Of a stretch of DNA of 64,000 bases, positions 54,317-62,484 are shown one piece after another; positions within the stretch are counted from its first letter, which is position 1, and each line of letters opens with the position of its first letter. The translations under genes and the position numbers were made by a program. The notes under the pieces are model-generated. The model searched no databases. It was not told the origin of the DNA and saw only the letters and a program-made list of their open reading frames with translations. The stretch lies in contig NZ_CP025249.1 of NCBI RefSeq assembly GCF_009930875.1, positions 1,612,001 through 1,676,000 of the forward strand, given 5' to 3'. Source of the stretch: Actinomyces sp. 432 (GTDB lineage: Bacteria > Actinomycetota > Actinomycetes > Actinomycetales > Actinomycetaceae).

Positions 54317-54452
54317 GTCGGTCTCCTCCTTAGGTGTGCCTTGCACCGGGGCGAACACGCCGACGGTCCGAGATGTTCCCCTCACCCTACGTCGGCTCGC
54401 ATGGTGAACAGGAGTAGCGGCCACCGTGATGGCACTCACCGTCGCGCGCAGG

Positions 54453-56120
54453 TCATGCGAGCGTGACCAGCTCCAGGTAGTCATCGCTCCACAGGTCCTC
54501 GTCCCCGTCGGGCAGCAGCAGGACCCGATCCGGGTTGAGCGCCTTCACGGCGCCCTCGTCGTGCGTCACCAGCACGACGGCGCCGCCGAAGGTGCCCAGG
54601 GCGCGCAGGATCTCCTCCCTGCTGGCGGGATCGAGGTTGTTGGTCGGCTCATCCAGGAGCAGCACGTTGGCGCTGGAGACCACCAGCAGCGCCAGGGCCA
54701 GGCGGGTCTTCTCACCGCCGGAAAGTACTCGCGCCGGCTTGTCGGCATCGGCGCCGGAGAACAGGAACGAGCCCAGTACGCTGCGCACCTCGGTGTCATT
54801 CAGGCCGGGCGCGGCGCTGCGCAGGTTCTCCACCACCGTACGCGAGTCGTCAATCGTCTCATGCTCCTGCGCGTAGTAGCCGAGCTTCAGCCCGGTCCCG
54901 GCCTGCACCTGCCCGGAGTCGGGCGCCTCGGTGCCCGCCAGTAGCCGCAGCAGCGTGGTCTTACCTGCGCCGTTGAGCCCCAGCACCACCACACGGCTGC
55001 CGCGGTCGATGGCCAGGTCGACGCCTGCGAACACCTCCAGCGAGCCGTATGCCTTGGACAGGCCGACGGCGCGCAGCGGCACCTTGCCGCAGGGGGCGGG
55101 GTCGGGGAAGCGCAGATCGGCGACCCTCTCCTGGGCGCGCTCGGCCTCCAGACCCTCCATAAGCCGGTCGGCCCGCTTGAGCATTTGCTGGGCGGCCACG
55201 GCCTTGGTGGCCTTGGCCCGCATCTTCTCGCCCTGGGCGCGCAGTGCCGCCGCCTTCTTCTCGGCGTTGGCGCGCTCACGCCGACGCCGGTGCTCGTCGT
55301 CGGCGCGCTGCTTGAGGTAGGCGTCCCAGCCCATGTGGTAGACGTCCAGGACGCCGCGGCTGGCGTCCAGGTACATGACCTGATTAACGGTGTCGCGCAG
55401 CAGCTCGACGTCGTGGCTGATGACGATGAAGCCGCCTGCGTAGGTACGCAGGTGATCGCGCAGCCACAGGATCGAGTCGTGGTCCAAGTGGTTGGTGGGC
55501 TCGTCCAGCAGCAGCGTGTCCGGCTGCTGGAACAGTACCCGGGCGAGTTCCACACGACGACGCTGGCCGCCGGAGAGCGTTCCAATCGGCTGCTCGAGAA
55601 CCCGTTCGGGCAGACCCAGGGAGGCGCAGATGCGGGCGGCCTCGCTGGCGGCGGCATAGCCGCCGGCCATAGTGAACTCGTGGTCGAGCCGGGTGTATCG
55701 GTCCAGTGCCTTGGCCTGGGCGTTCCCGCTGGTGGCGGCAATCTTCTGCTCGGCCCGGCGGATGCGGGCCAACAGCGCGTCGATGCCGCGGGCGGACAGG
55801 ACCCGGTCACGCGTAATCTCATTCAAGTCACCTACGCGGGTGTCCTGCGGCAGGTAGCCGACCGATCCGTTGCAGGTGATCAGACCCTCTTGCTCCACCG
55901 CCTCCAGCCCGTGGCGCTCGTCGGCGTCGGCAACCGCCTGGCTGGTTCCCTGCGCCACTGACGCAGCCGCCAGCAACTTGGTCATCGTGGTCTTACCCGC
56001 CCCATTGCGTCCCACCAGCCCAATACGCATGCCCTTGTCCACCCGGAAGGAGGCACCGGAGACAAGCTGACGTGCACCGATGCGCATGGCGAGGTCCTGG
56101 ACGTTGATCACGATGCGCAT
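54453..56120 (-). CDS. ABC-F family ATPase
   Basis: 555 residues, two ABC domains without membrane segments: Walker A GRNGAGKTT and GLNGAGKTT, signatures LSGGQRRRVE and LSGGEKTRLA, Walker B LLLDEPTNHLD and LLLDEPTNNLD, with a charged linker (about 245-305) rich in Lys/Arg/Glu. The family works on ribosomes in translation; some members give antibiotic resistance. Which branch it belongs to cannot be decided by motif. Confidence 0.92.
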   Translation of the reverse strand: MRIVINVQDLAMRIGARQLVSGASFRVDKGMRIGLVGRNGAGKTTMTKLLAAASVAQGTSQAVADADERHGLEAVEQEGLITCNGSVGYLPQDTRVGDLNEITRDRVLSARGIDALLARIRRAEQKIAATSGNAQAKALDRYTRLDHEFTMAGGYAAASEAARICASLGLPERVLEQPIGTLSGGQRRRVELARVLFQQPDTLLLDEPTNHLDHDSILWLRDHLRTYAGGFIVISHDVELLRDTVNQVMYLDASRGVLDVYHMGWDAYLKQRADDEHRRRRERANAEKKAAALRAQGEKMRAKATKAVAAQQMLKRADRLMEGLEAERAQERVADLRFPDPAPCGKVPLRAVGLSKAYGSLEVFAGVDLAIDRGSRVVVLGLNGAGKTTLLRLLAGTEAPDSGQVQAGTGLKLGYYAQEHETIDDSRTVVENLRSAAPGLNDTEVRSVLGSFLFSGADADKPARVLSGGEKTRLALALLVVSSANVLLLDEPTNNLDPASREEILRALGTFGGAVVLVTHDEGAVKALNPDRVLLLPDGDEDLWSDDYLELVTLA

Positions 56121-56226
56121 GCTACGGGCTTCCGGTCGGCCGCCCGCCCCAGCGGGCGGTACGGCCGACCCGGTTGTCCATCACATCCGCCCTAGACGGC
56201 TACGGGCCGAGCCGCCGCAGAAAGGG

Positions 56227-56946
56227 TCAGTCCCACCACAGCCAGGTGCCCAGCGGGCCGTGGGTCCAGTGGCGCCGCAGCGGCTTGAACTCGTCTGGGG
56301 CGCCGCGCGAGTCCAGCTCATAGCGTTCAGCCACGTGGCGCCACACCTCCTGCAGGCCAAGCGCCACCAGCGCCTCCAGCTCCTCCTCGTCATAGGGGTC
56401 CCGGTCCTCGCAGGCGCAGTAGCAGCCATCGCCGTCAGGATCACTACCTTCCACGATGGCCCTGACGAGCTCCTCAAGCAGGTCGGGGTCCTCGATCCAC
56501 ATGCCCTCGACGCTGACGCGCTCGTCCTGGCGCTGCGGACCAATGGCATAACCCGATAGTCGTACTCGCCCATCTGCACGCGCACAGGCGCGCAGCAGGG
56601 CACCCAGGGTCGGGCCGAGATTCTGCCGGTCACGCAGCTGCTCGCCGGGCAGGATCTCTAGCAGACGCCGGGCAGTGGCGGGGCCGAGGTCGTGGAAGGG
56701 CGTGTAGTCGTCCTCCGGGGTGCCGTCTGCGGTGATCAGCCCTGCGGGGGCGAAGCCGAACTGCGCAGGAATCACCGTTGAGCGCAATTCGTCACGGCAG
56801 TCGGCCAGTGCGTGCCATACTCCGGCGCGCACCGTCCACCCGCGGGGTCCGTACAGGCCCTCATCCGGGCCCGTTTCCGGACCGGGAGGCAGGGATGTGC
56901 TGCTGCTTGCGGGCGCGTCGGTCGGACTGGGCGGAAGCGGGGTCAT
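56227..56946 (-). CDS. Conserved-looking hypothetical protein, acidic
   Basis: 239 residues, no signal peptide or membrane segment. A Ser/Pro-rich N-terminus (1-30), then GPRGWTVRAGVWHALADCRDEL, a block ARRLLEILPGEQLRDRQNLG, an acidic stretch GDGCYCACEDRDPYDEEELE and a Trp-rich C-terminus (HWTHGPLGTWLWWD). The Cys cluster CYCAC within an acidic context could bind metal. GGAGGAG lies before ATG 56946. The frame is open upstream to 57498, without support. Not recognised as any family. Confidence 0.65.
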   Translation of the reverse strand: MTPLPPSPTDAPASSSTSLPPGPETGPDEGLYGPRGWTVRAGVWHALADCRDELRSTVIPAQFGFAPAGLITADGTPEDDYTPFHDLGPATARRLLEILPGEQLRDRQNLGPTLGALLRACARADGRVRLSGYAIGPQRQDERVSVEGMWIEDPDLLEELVRAIVEGSDPDGDGCYCACEDRDPYDEEELEALVALGLQEVWRHVAERYELDSRGAPDEFKPLRRHWTHGPLGTWLWWD

Positions 56947-57271
56947 GACGGTCTCCTCCGATTGTGGTGCCGGCGTAATGCGCGCGCTGCGGTACCAGGA
57001 GGAAGGACTGGCGGCCACGCCGGCGGGTTGGTGTGACGACGTCTTCGCCGTCAGTCCCAGCCTGCGACGACTCCGAACCGTCCCGCTGAGCACCTGTGAA
57101 CGCGGCTCAAGCGGTATGCGCTCAGTAAAGGCAGTGGATTTCGGCACTTGTACCGCCCCGCCCCGCAAGCGGCAGGGCAATACCACGCAGGCCTTCGAAG
57201 ATGCCGGGCATGTCTCCCCCGAGACGGCGGTCTTGGGCAAGAACATGTCCCGGATCACCGTTCGGCGGGTT

Positions 57272-57296
57272 ACCCTGGCACACAGGGTCCTATAGA
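57272..57296 (+). promoter_or_regulatory. Candidate PTS promoter with palindromic operator
   Basis: ACCCTG-GCACA-CAGGGT (57272-57288) is a perfect 17-bp palindrome. Directly after it comes TATAGA (57291-57296), a good -10, with a weak -35 about 17-18 bp upstream, so a repressor would sit in the spacer. The rest of the 418 bp from 56947 to 57364 shows no gene; no antiterminator hairpin of the LicT type was seen. Confidence 0.5.
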
Positions 57297-57364
57297 ACCG
57301 GGCCCTTCCAACCCAGCCCGCCTGCGCCCGGAATTGGGCGCCGGCGGCCGACGGTAAGGTCAAC

Positions 57365-59410
57365 ATGGCAACAACCACATCCGCTCCAGAAGCGATTCTC
57401 GAGGCTGTAGGAGGCCCCGAGAACATCGTCAACCTCACCCACTGCGCAACGCGATTGCGCTTCGAGCTCCAAGACGCCTCCGTGGTCGACAAGGCCACGG
57501 TGGAAAAGATCCCCGGAGTGATGGGTGCGGTCCCGCAGGCGGGCGACCGCTACCAGATCATCATCGGCGGTGCCGTGCAGGGCGTGTACGACGAGATCAT
57601 GAACCTGCCCGCCATGAAGGGCGGCTCCAAGTCCGGTCAGTCCAACGCCGACGTCAAGGCCGCCGCCCGTGCCAAGGCCCGCGGCAAGAACGCCTTCGTG
57701 GACGCGTTCTTCGAGTACCTGTCCGACTCCTTCCGGCCGCTGCTGCCGGTACTGCTGGGCACGTCCCTCATCATCGCCGGCGAGGCCGTGGCCGAGGCGC
57801 TCGGCTACATCGACACCCGCGCCGAAATCAAGCCCGCGTCCCTGGCCTTCGTGGACGCGATGTACCGTTCGGTGTTCTACTTCCTGCCGATCATGGTGGC
57901 CTACAACGCCTCCAAGAAGCTTCGGATCGACCCCTGGGTGGGCACGGCCGTCATGGCGGCGCTCATCACGCCGAACTTCATTTACATGAGCGACACTGAG
58001 CTAACGAGCGGCGTGACCTGCACCGTCAACGAGACGCTCGGCACCGACCTGTGCACCGCCACCGTGTTTGGACTGCCCATGCAGCTCAACGACTACGGCG
58101 GCCAGGTATTCACGCCGTTGATCATGGTGGCGATCCTGGCGCCGCTGTACAAGGGGCTGACGCGGATCATCTCCCCGAACCTGCAGATGGTGTTCGTCCC
58201 ATTCCTGTCCTTCGTAATCATGATGCCGATCACCGCCTTCATCCTCGGCCCCATCGGCATCTGGCTGGGCACGGCCCTGGGTAGCGCACTGGCCTGGCTG
58301 AACAACACCGCCCCGATCGTCTTCGCGATCATCATTCCGCTGCTGTACCCGTTCCTGGTGCCGCTGGGCCTGCACTGGCCGCTCAACGCGCTGATGCTCG
58401 CCAACATCGACTCCCTCGGCTACGACTTCATCCAGGGCCCCATGGGTGCCTGGAACTTCGCCTGCTTCGGCGCCACCGCGGCGGTGCTGGCGATCTCCAT
58501 CCGGGACAAGGACAAGGAAATGCGCCAGACCGCGTCCGGTGCGCTGGCAGCCGGCCTGTTCGGTGGTATCTCCGAGCCGAGCCTTTACGGTATCCACCTG
58601 CGCTTCAAGCGCATCTACCCGCGCATGCTGGTCGGCTGCGCCGTGGGCGGTCTGATCGTCGGCCTGGGCGGCGGCGTGAATGCCCGGACTTTCGCCTTCA
58701 CCTCGCTGCTGACCATCCCGGTCTTCTCCCCCATGGCGCTGTACGCGATCGCCATCGCCGCAGCCTTCTTCACCTCCTTCATCATCCTGTTCATCTCCGA
58801 CTACCGCACGGCGGAGGAGAAGGCAGAGGCCCTGGCAGCCGCCGGTGGCGTGGTCGAGGCCTCTCCCGAGGAGACCGCCGCCGACCTGGCGCTGGAGCAG
58901 GCCGCCAAGGCTGCAGCCGCCGCACCCAAGACGGCGCTGGTCCCGGGCACGGTCACCGAGCTCGTCTCCCCCGTGCGTGGCACCGTGGTGCCACTCGCCG
59001 AGGTCGCCGACCCGGTGTTCTCCGGCGGCGCTGTCGGGCAGGGTGTCGGCATTGAGCCCTCCGAGCAGCAGATCGTGGTAACCGCCCCGGCAGCGGGAAC
59101 GGTTGTGGTAGCACCCGACTCCGGGCACGCCTACGGCATCAACCTGGACTCAGGGGTCGAGTTGCTCATCCACGTCGGCCTGGACACGGTGGAGATGGAG
59201 GGCAAGGGCTTCGAGGTCCTGGTCAAGCAGGGCGACCGCGTCGAGGCGGGCCAGGAGCTGGTCCGCGTGGACCGGGCGGCCGTCGAGCAGGCCGGGCACC
59301 CGCTGACCACTCCGGTGCTGATTACCAACACCGCTGCCTTCAGCTCCGTAGAGCCGCTCGCCGTCGGCCAGGTGGCCCCGGGCGACCCGCTACTGCGCAT
59401 CACCGCCTGA
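57365..59410 (+). CDS. PTS EIIBCA, beta-glucoside/sucrose-type permease
   Basis: 681 residues with domain order B-C-A. EIIB: Cys27 in LTHCATRLRF. EIIC: about ten membrane segments (110-470) with MQLNDYGGQVFTPL, a GLHWPLNALM region and GISEPSLYGIHLRFK. EIIA (Crr-like): His603 in LLIHVGLDTVEMEGKGF, preceded by the TAPAAGTVV region. It phosphorylates and imports a glucoside, passing the phosphate from HPr via His603 and Cys27. No glucosidase or antiterminator gene is adjacent, so the sugar is open: beta-glucoside, sucrose and trehalose are all members of the class. Confidence 0.93.
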   Translation: MATTTSAPEAILEAVGGPENIVNLTHCATRLRFELQDASVVDKATVEKIPGVMGAVPQAGDRYQIIIGGAVQGVYDEIMNLPAMKGGSKSGQSNADVKAAARAKARGKNAFVDAFFEYLSDSFRPLLPVLLGTSLIIAGEAVAEALGYIDTRAEIKPASLAFVDAMYRSVFYFLPIMVAYNASKKLRIDPWVGTAVMAALITPNFIYMSDTELTSGVTCTVNETLGTDLCTATVFGLPMQLNDYGGQVFTPLIMVAILAPLYKGLTRIISPNLQMVFVPFLSFVIMMPITAFILGPIGIWLGTALGSALAWLNNTAPIVFAIIIPLLYPFLVPLGLHWPLNALMLANIDSLGYDFIQGPMGAWNFACFGATAAVLAISIRDKDKEMRQTASGALAAGLFGGISEPSLYGIHLRFKRIYPRMLVGCAVGGLIVGLGGGVNARTFAFTSLLTIPVFSPMALYAIAIAAAFFTSFIILFISDYRTAEEKAEALAAAGGVVEASPEETAADLALEQAAKAAAAAPKTALVPGTVTELVSPVRGTVVPLAEVADPVFSGGAVGQGVGIEPSEQQIVVTAPAAGTVVVAPDSGHAYGINLDSGVELLIHVGLDTVEMEGKGFEVLVKQGDRVEAGQELVRVDRAAVEQAGHPLTTPVLITNTAAFSSVEPLAVGQVAPGDPLLRITA

Positions 59411-59486
59411 TCGGCGGGGCCGCCCGGCCGCCCCAACCAGGGACGGCTAGGACAGGCGACGGGCGCTAATACCTGAATCGCACACA

Positions 59487-59520
59487 CAGGTGGCCGGCAC
59501 TCTAGGGTGCCGGCCACCTG
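59487..59520. terminator. 14-bp perfect hairpin terminator after the PTS gene
   Basis: CAGGTGGCCGGCAC (59487-59500), loop TCTAGG, GTGCCGGCCACCTG (59507-59520), then CATTTGT. It lies between the convergent PTS and RNA methyltransferase genes and may serve both. Confidence 0.85.
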
Positions 59521-59623
59521 CATTTGTACCTTGACGTGAGCCGCAGCTATCGCCCCGGTTCGCCCGTGCCCGCGCGCAGCCTCGCACAGGCACCACCGCC
59601 GCGAGCAGCACGGGCTCGGGAGC

Positions 59624-60493
59624 TCATGACCGCACGCGCAGCTCCCAGAAGGCGACTGCGGCCGCCGCAGCCACATTGAGGGAGTCCACGTCTGCGGCCA
59701 TGGGGATGCGCACAACCGCGTCGGCGGCCGCGATCGTGCGGGGGCTCAGCCCATCGCCCTCGGCGCCCAGAACTAGGGCTACCCTCCCCTCCGGGTCGGT
59801 ACAGGCAGGCGCAGCCGCGAAGGCGTCCAGGCTGACCGATTCCCGCGTCAGCGCCAGGGCTGCCACCGTCCAGCCGCCCGCGTGCAGCTCGTCAAGGGCG
59901 GGCCACCGGTCGATGCGCGTCCACGGCACCTGGAAGACGGTGCCCATGGAGACGCGCACGCTGCGCCGGTACAGCGGGTCCGCGCAGCGCGGCGTGACCA
60001 GAACGGCATCGACCCCCAGGGCTGCGGCGCTGCGGAAGACAGCACCAACATTGGTGTGGTCGACCAGATCCTCCAGGACGGCGATGCGTCGTGCCCCGGC
60101 TCCGCCACGCGCACCGGCCAGCAACTCGCTGACGTCGGCGAGGACTGGACGGTTCATCGCAGCCAGGGCACCGCGGTGCAGGTGGAATCCCGTCAGCGAC
60201 TCCAGCAGCCCCTCCGGGGCAACAAACACCGGGACCTCACCGCCGTCGTCCCGTCCGCCGCAACCGGTGGCTGCGGCAATCACCAGGCGCATCTGCTCGA
60301 GGTGACGCGGGGCCATGAGAAAGGACCGCGGGGCGTGCCCTGCAGCCACCGCCCGGGCGATGACCTTTGTGGACTCGGCCATGTACAGGCCGCGTTCGGT
60401 CTCCAGGCGGCGCCGCAGAGCCACGTCGGTCAGGCGCAGGTAGTCGGCCAGGCGCTCATCGGTGTCATCCAGTTGCTCGAGCGGAACTATCAC
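59624..60493 (-). CDS. SpoU/TrmH-family RNA 2'-O-methyltransferase
   Basis: 289 residues. The N-terminal substrate-binding part (GLYMAESTKVIARAV) precedes the SPOUT domain with motif 1 HTNVGAVFRSAAALG, motif 2 ALVLGAEGDGL and motif 3 IPMAADVDSLNVAAAAAVAFWE. It methylates ribose in rRNA or tRNA; the target is not predictable. Its start overlaps the stop of the ABC exporter gene by four bases, so all three minus-strand genes here form one operon. Confidence 0.93.
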   Translation of the reverse strand: MIVPLEQLDDTDERLADYLRLTDVALRRRLETERGLYMAESTKVIARAVAAGHAPRSFLMAPRHLEQMRLVIAAATGCGGRDDGGEVPVFVAPEGLLESLTGFHLHRGALAAMNRPVLADVSELLAGARGGAGARRIAVLEDLVDHTNVGAVFRSAAALGVDAVLVTPRCADPLYRRSVRVSMGTVFQVPWTRIDRWPALDELHAGGWTVAALALTRESVSLDAFAAAPACTDPEGRVALVLGAEGDGLSPRTIAAADAVVRIPMAADVDSLNVAAAAAVAFWELRVRS

Positions 60494-62484
60494 AGCCGGG
60501 TCTTGCCCCTACCACCCCGTCGCACCGCGGCCAGGATCGGGTCGGTGGTCACGGCCGTGTCCTCAGCGGCCTCCGGACCGGAGAACTGGCTCTGATAAAG
60601 CTCGTAGTAGGCGCCGCGGGCGGCCATCAGCTGCTCATGGCTGCCCTGCTCGACGATGTCTCCGTGCTCCATCACCAGGATGATGTCCGCGTCACGGATG
60701 GTGGACAGACGGTGGGCGATCACGAAACTAGTACGTCCCTGCCGCAGCTCCACCATCGCCTTCTGGACCAGCAGCTCGGTGCGGGTGTCCACCGAGGACG
60801 TAGCCTCATCCAGGACCAGGATCTGCCTGTCCGCCAGGAAGGCGCGCGCAATCGTGATCAGCTGCTTCTCCCCGGCAGAAACACCCGCACCGGCGTCGTC
60901 GATCACGGTGTTATAGCCGTCTGGCAGGGAGCGCACAATGTGGTCGACGCTTGCGGCGCGGGCCGCCGCCCGCACCTGCTCCTCATCGGCGTGAGCGGAG
61001 CCGAAGGCGATATTCTCACCGATGGTGCCCTCGAACAGCCAGGTGTCCTGCAACACCATGCCGATCTGCTCACGCAGCTCGTTGCGTGCGAGCTCGCGCG
61101 TGTCGATGCCGTCCAGGGTGATAGAGCCGCCCTGTGGGTCGTAGAAGCGGAGCAGCAGGTTCACCAGGGTAGTCTTGCCAGCCCCGGTTGGGCCCACGAT
61201 GGCAACTGTCTGACCCGGCTCCACCGTAAGGTTCAGGTCCGTGATCAGCTCCGTGTCCGGGCTGTAGGAGAACCTCACGTGGTCGAATACGACTCGTCCG
61301 GCTACACGCTCGGGCAGGGCGCGGCGGGCGGAGTCCGTCTCCTCGGGGGCGTCCATGATCTCGAACAGGCGTTCCGCGCTGGCAGCACCGGACTGCAGCA
61401 GGTTGGCCATTGAAGCCAGCTGCGTGATCGGCTGGGTGAACTGCTGGGAGTACTGGATGAACGCCTGCACGTCTCCCAGAGTCATCTGTCCGCTAGTGAT
61501 CTTCACGCCACCGATTACGGCGATTATCACGAAGTTCAGATTGGAGACCACACGCATTGCAGGCTGGATGGTGCCGGAGATCCACTGCGCCTTGTACGAG
61601 CCCTCGTACAGCCGGTTGTTCTCCTGCTCGAACAGCTCGTTGAAGGTCTCCTGGGAGTTAAACAGCGTGACCGCCTCGTGTCCGGTGAAGGCCTCCTCGA
61701 CCACACCGGACACGTCACCCGTGGCATCCCACTGCGCCGTGAAGTGCGGCTGAGCCCGGGAGGCGATCAGGAGCGTAATGACCAGCGCCACGGGCAGCGT
61801 GGCCAGGGACACCAGCGACAGCTGCACTGATACGGTCAGCATCATCGTGAACACTCCGACCACGGTGATGATCGAGTTCAGTGCCTGGGAAATGGTCTGC
61901 TGCAGAGTCTGGGTGATGTTGTCGACGTCGTTGGTCACGCGCGAGAGCATGTCGCCGCGCGAGCCGTGGTCAATGTAGGAGAGCGGTACGCGATCCAGCT
62001 TGTCCGCCACCTCGGCGCGCATACGCTGCCCGGTGCGCTGGACTACTCCCGCGAGGATGCGGGCCTGAGCCCACAGGAACAGGGCGGACAGGAGGTACAG
62101 GGTCAGGGTCTGCACCAGAATCGTCATCAGGGCGCGGCTGTCCAGGCCCTGTCCAACCACGACGTCGTAGGCGGAGAGCATATCCGCGTACGTGTCCTGC
62201 CCTGCGGCGCGCAGCACTTGCTCAAGCTGGTCGCCCGACAGCCCGTGCGGTAGCCCGAAGGACTCCAGCAGCTTGCCCAGCACGCCCGCGAAGATGACAT
62301 TGGTTGCGCGGGCCATGACCTTGGGCGCAGCGACGTTCAGGACGACGGCGGCTGTGGTCAGCACCATGACGGTGGTGATGCGCACTCGCTCCGGGCGCAG
62401 CTCACGCAGCAGGCGCTTCCAGGTGCCGCGGAAGTCCTTCGCCTTCTGGTTGGGGGCCCGCCTGGGCCCGGGTCCGTGGCTCAT
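60490..62484 (-). CDS. ABC exporter half-transporter, ATPase-permease (subunit B)
   Basis: 664 residues: a six-helix type-1 exporter membrane domain (about 30-360) and an ABC domain with Walker A GPTGAGKTT, signature VSAGEKQLITIARA (a variant of LSGGQ), Walker B ILVLDEATSSVDT with the catalytic Glu, and the H-loop VIAHRLSTI. Its four-base overlap with the upstream half (62481/62484) and the complementary degenerate sites suggest a heterodimer, as in BmrCD or TM287/288. Substrate: drugs or lipids, unknown. Confidence 0.93.
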   Translation of the reverse strand: MSHGPGPRRAPNQKAKDFRGTWKRLLRELRPERVRITTVMVLTTAAVVLNVAAPKVMARATNVIFAGVLGKLLESFGLPHGLSGDQLEQVLRAAGQDTYADMLSAYDVVVGQGLDSRALMTILVQTLTLYLLSALFLWAQARILAGVVQRTGQRMRAEVADKLDRVPLSYIDHGSRGDMLSRVTNDVDNITQTLQQTISQALNSIITVVGVFTMMLTVSVQLSLVSLATLPVALVITLLIASRAQPHFTAQWDATGDVSGVVEEAFTGHEAVTLFNSQETFNELFEQENNRLYEGSYKAQWISGTIQPAMRVVSNLNFVIIAVIGGVKITSGQMTLGDVQAFIQYSQQFTQPITQLASMANLLQSGAASAERLFEIMDAPEETDSARRALPERVAGRVVFDHVRFSYSPDTELITDLNLTVEPGQTVAIVGPTGAGKTTLVNLLLRFYDPQGGSITLDGIDTRELARNELREQIGMVLQDTWLFEGTIGENIAFGSAHADEEQVRAAARAASVDHIVRSLPDGYNTVIDDAGAGVSAGEKQLITIARAFLADRQILVLDEATSSVDTRTELLVQKAMVELRQGRTSFVIAHRLSTIRDADIILVMEHGDIVEQGSHEQLMAARGAYYELYQSQFSGPEAAEDTAVTTDPILAAVRRGGRGKTRL

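Noticed and set aside
56947..57364. LicT/BglG-type antiterminator RNA before the PTS gene.
   Set aside because: No RAT-like sequence overlapping a terminator hairpin was found; the palindrome there fits a DNA operator better.
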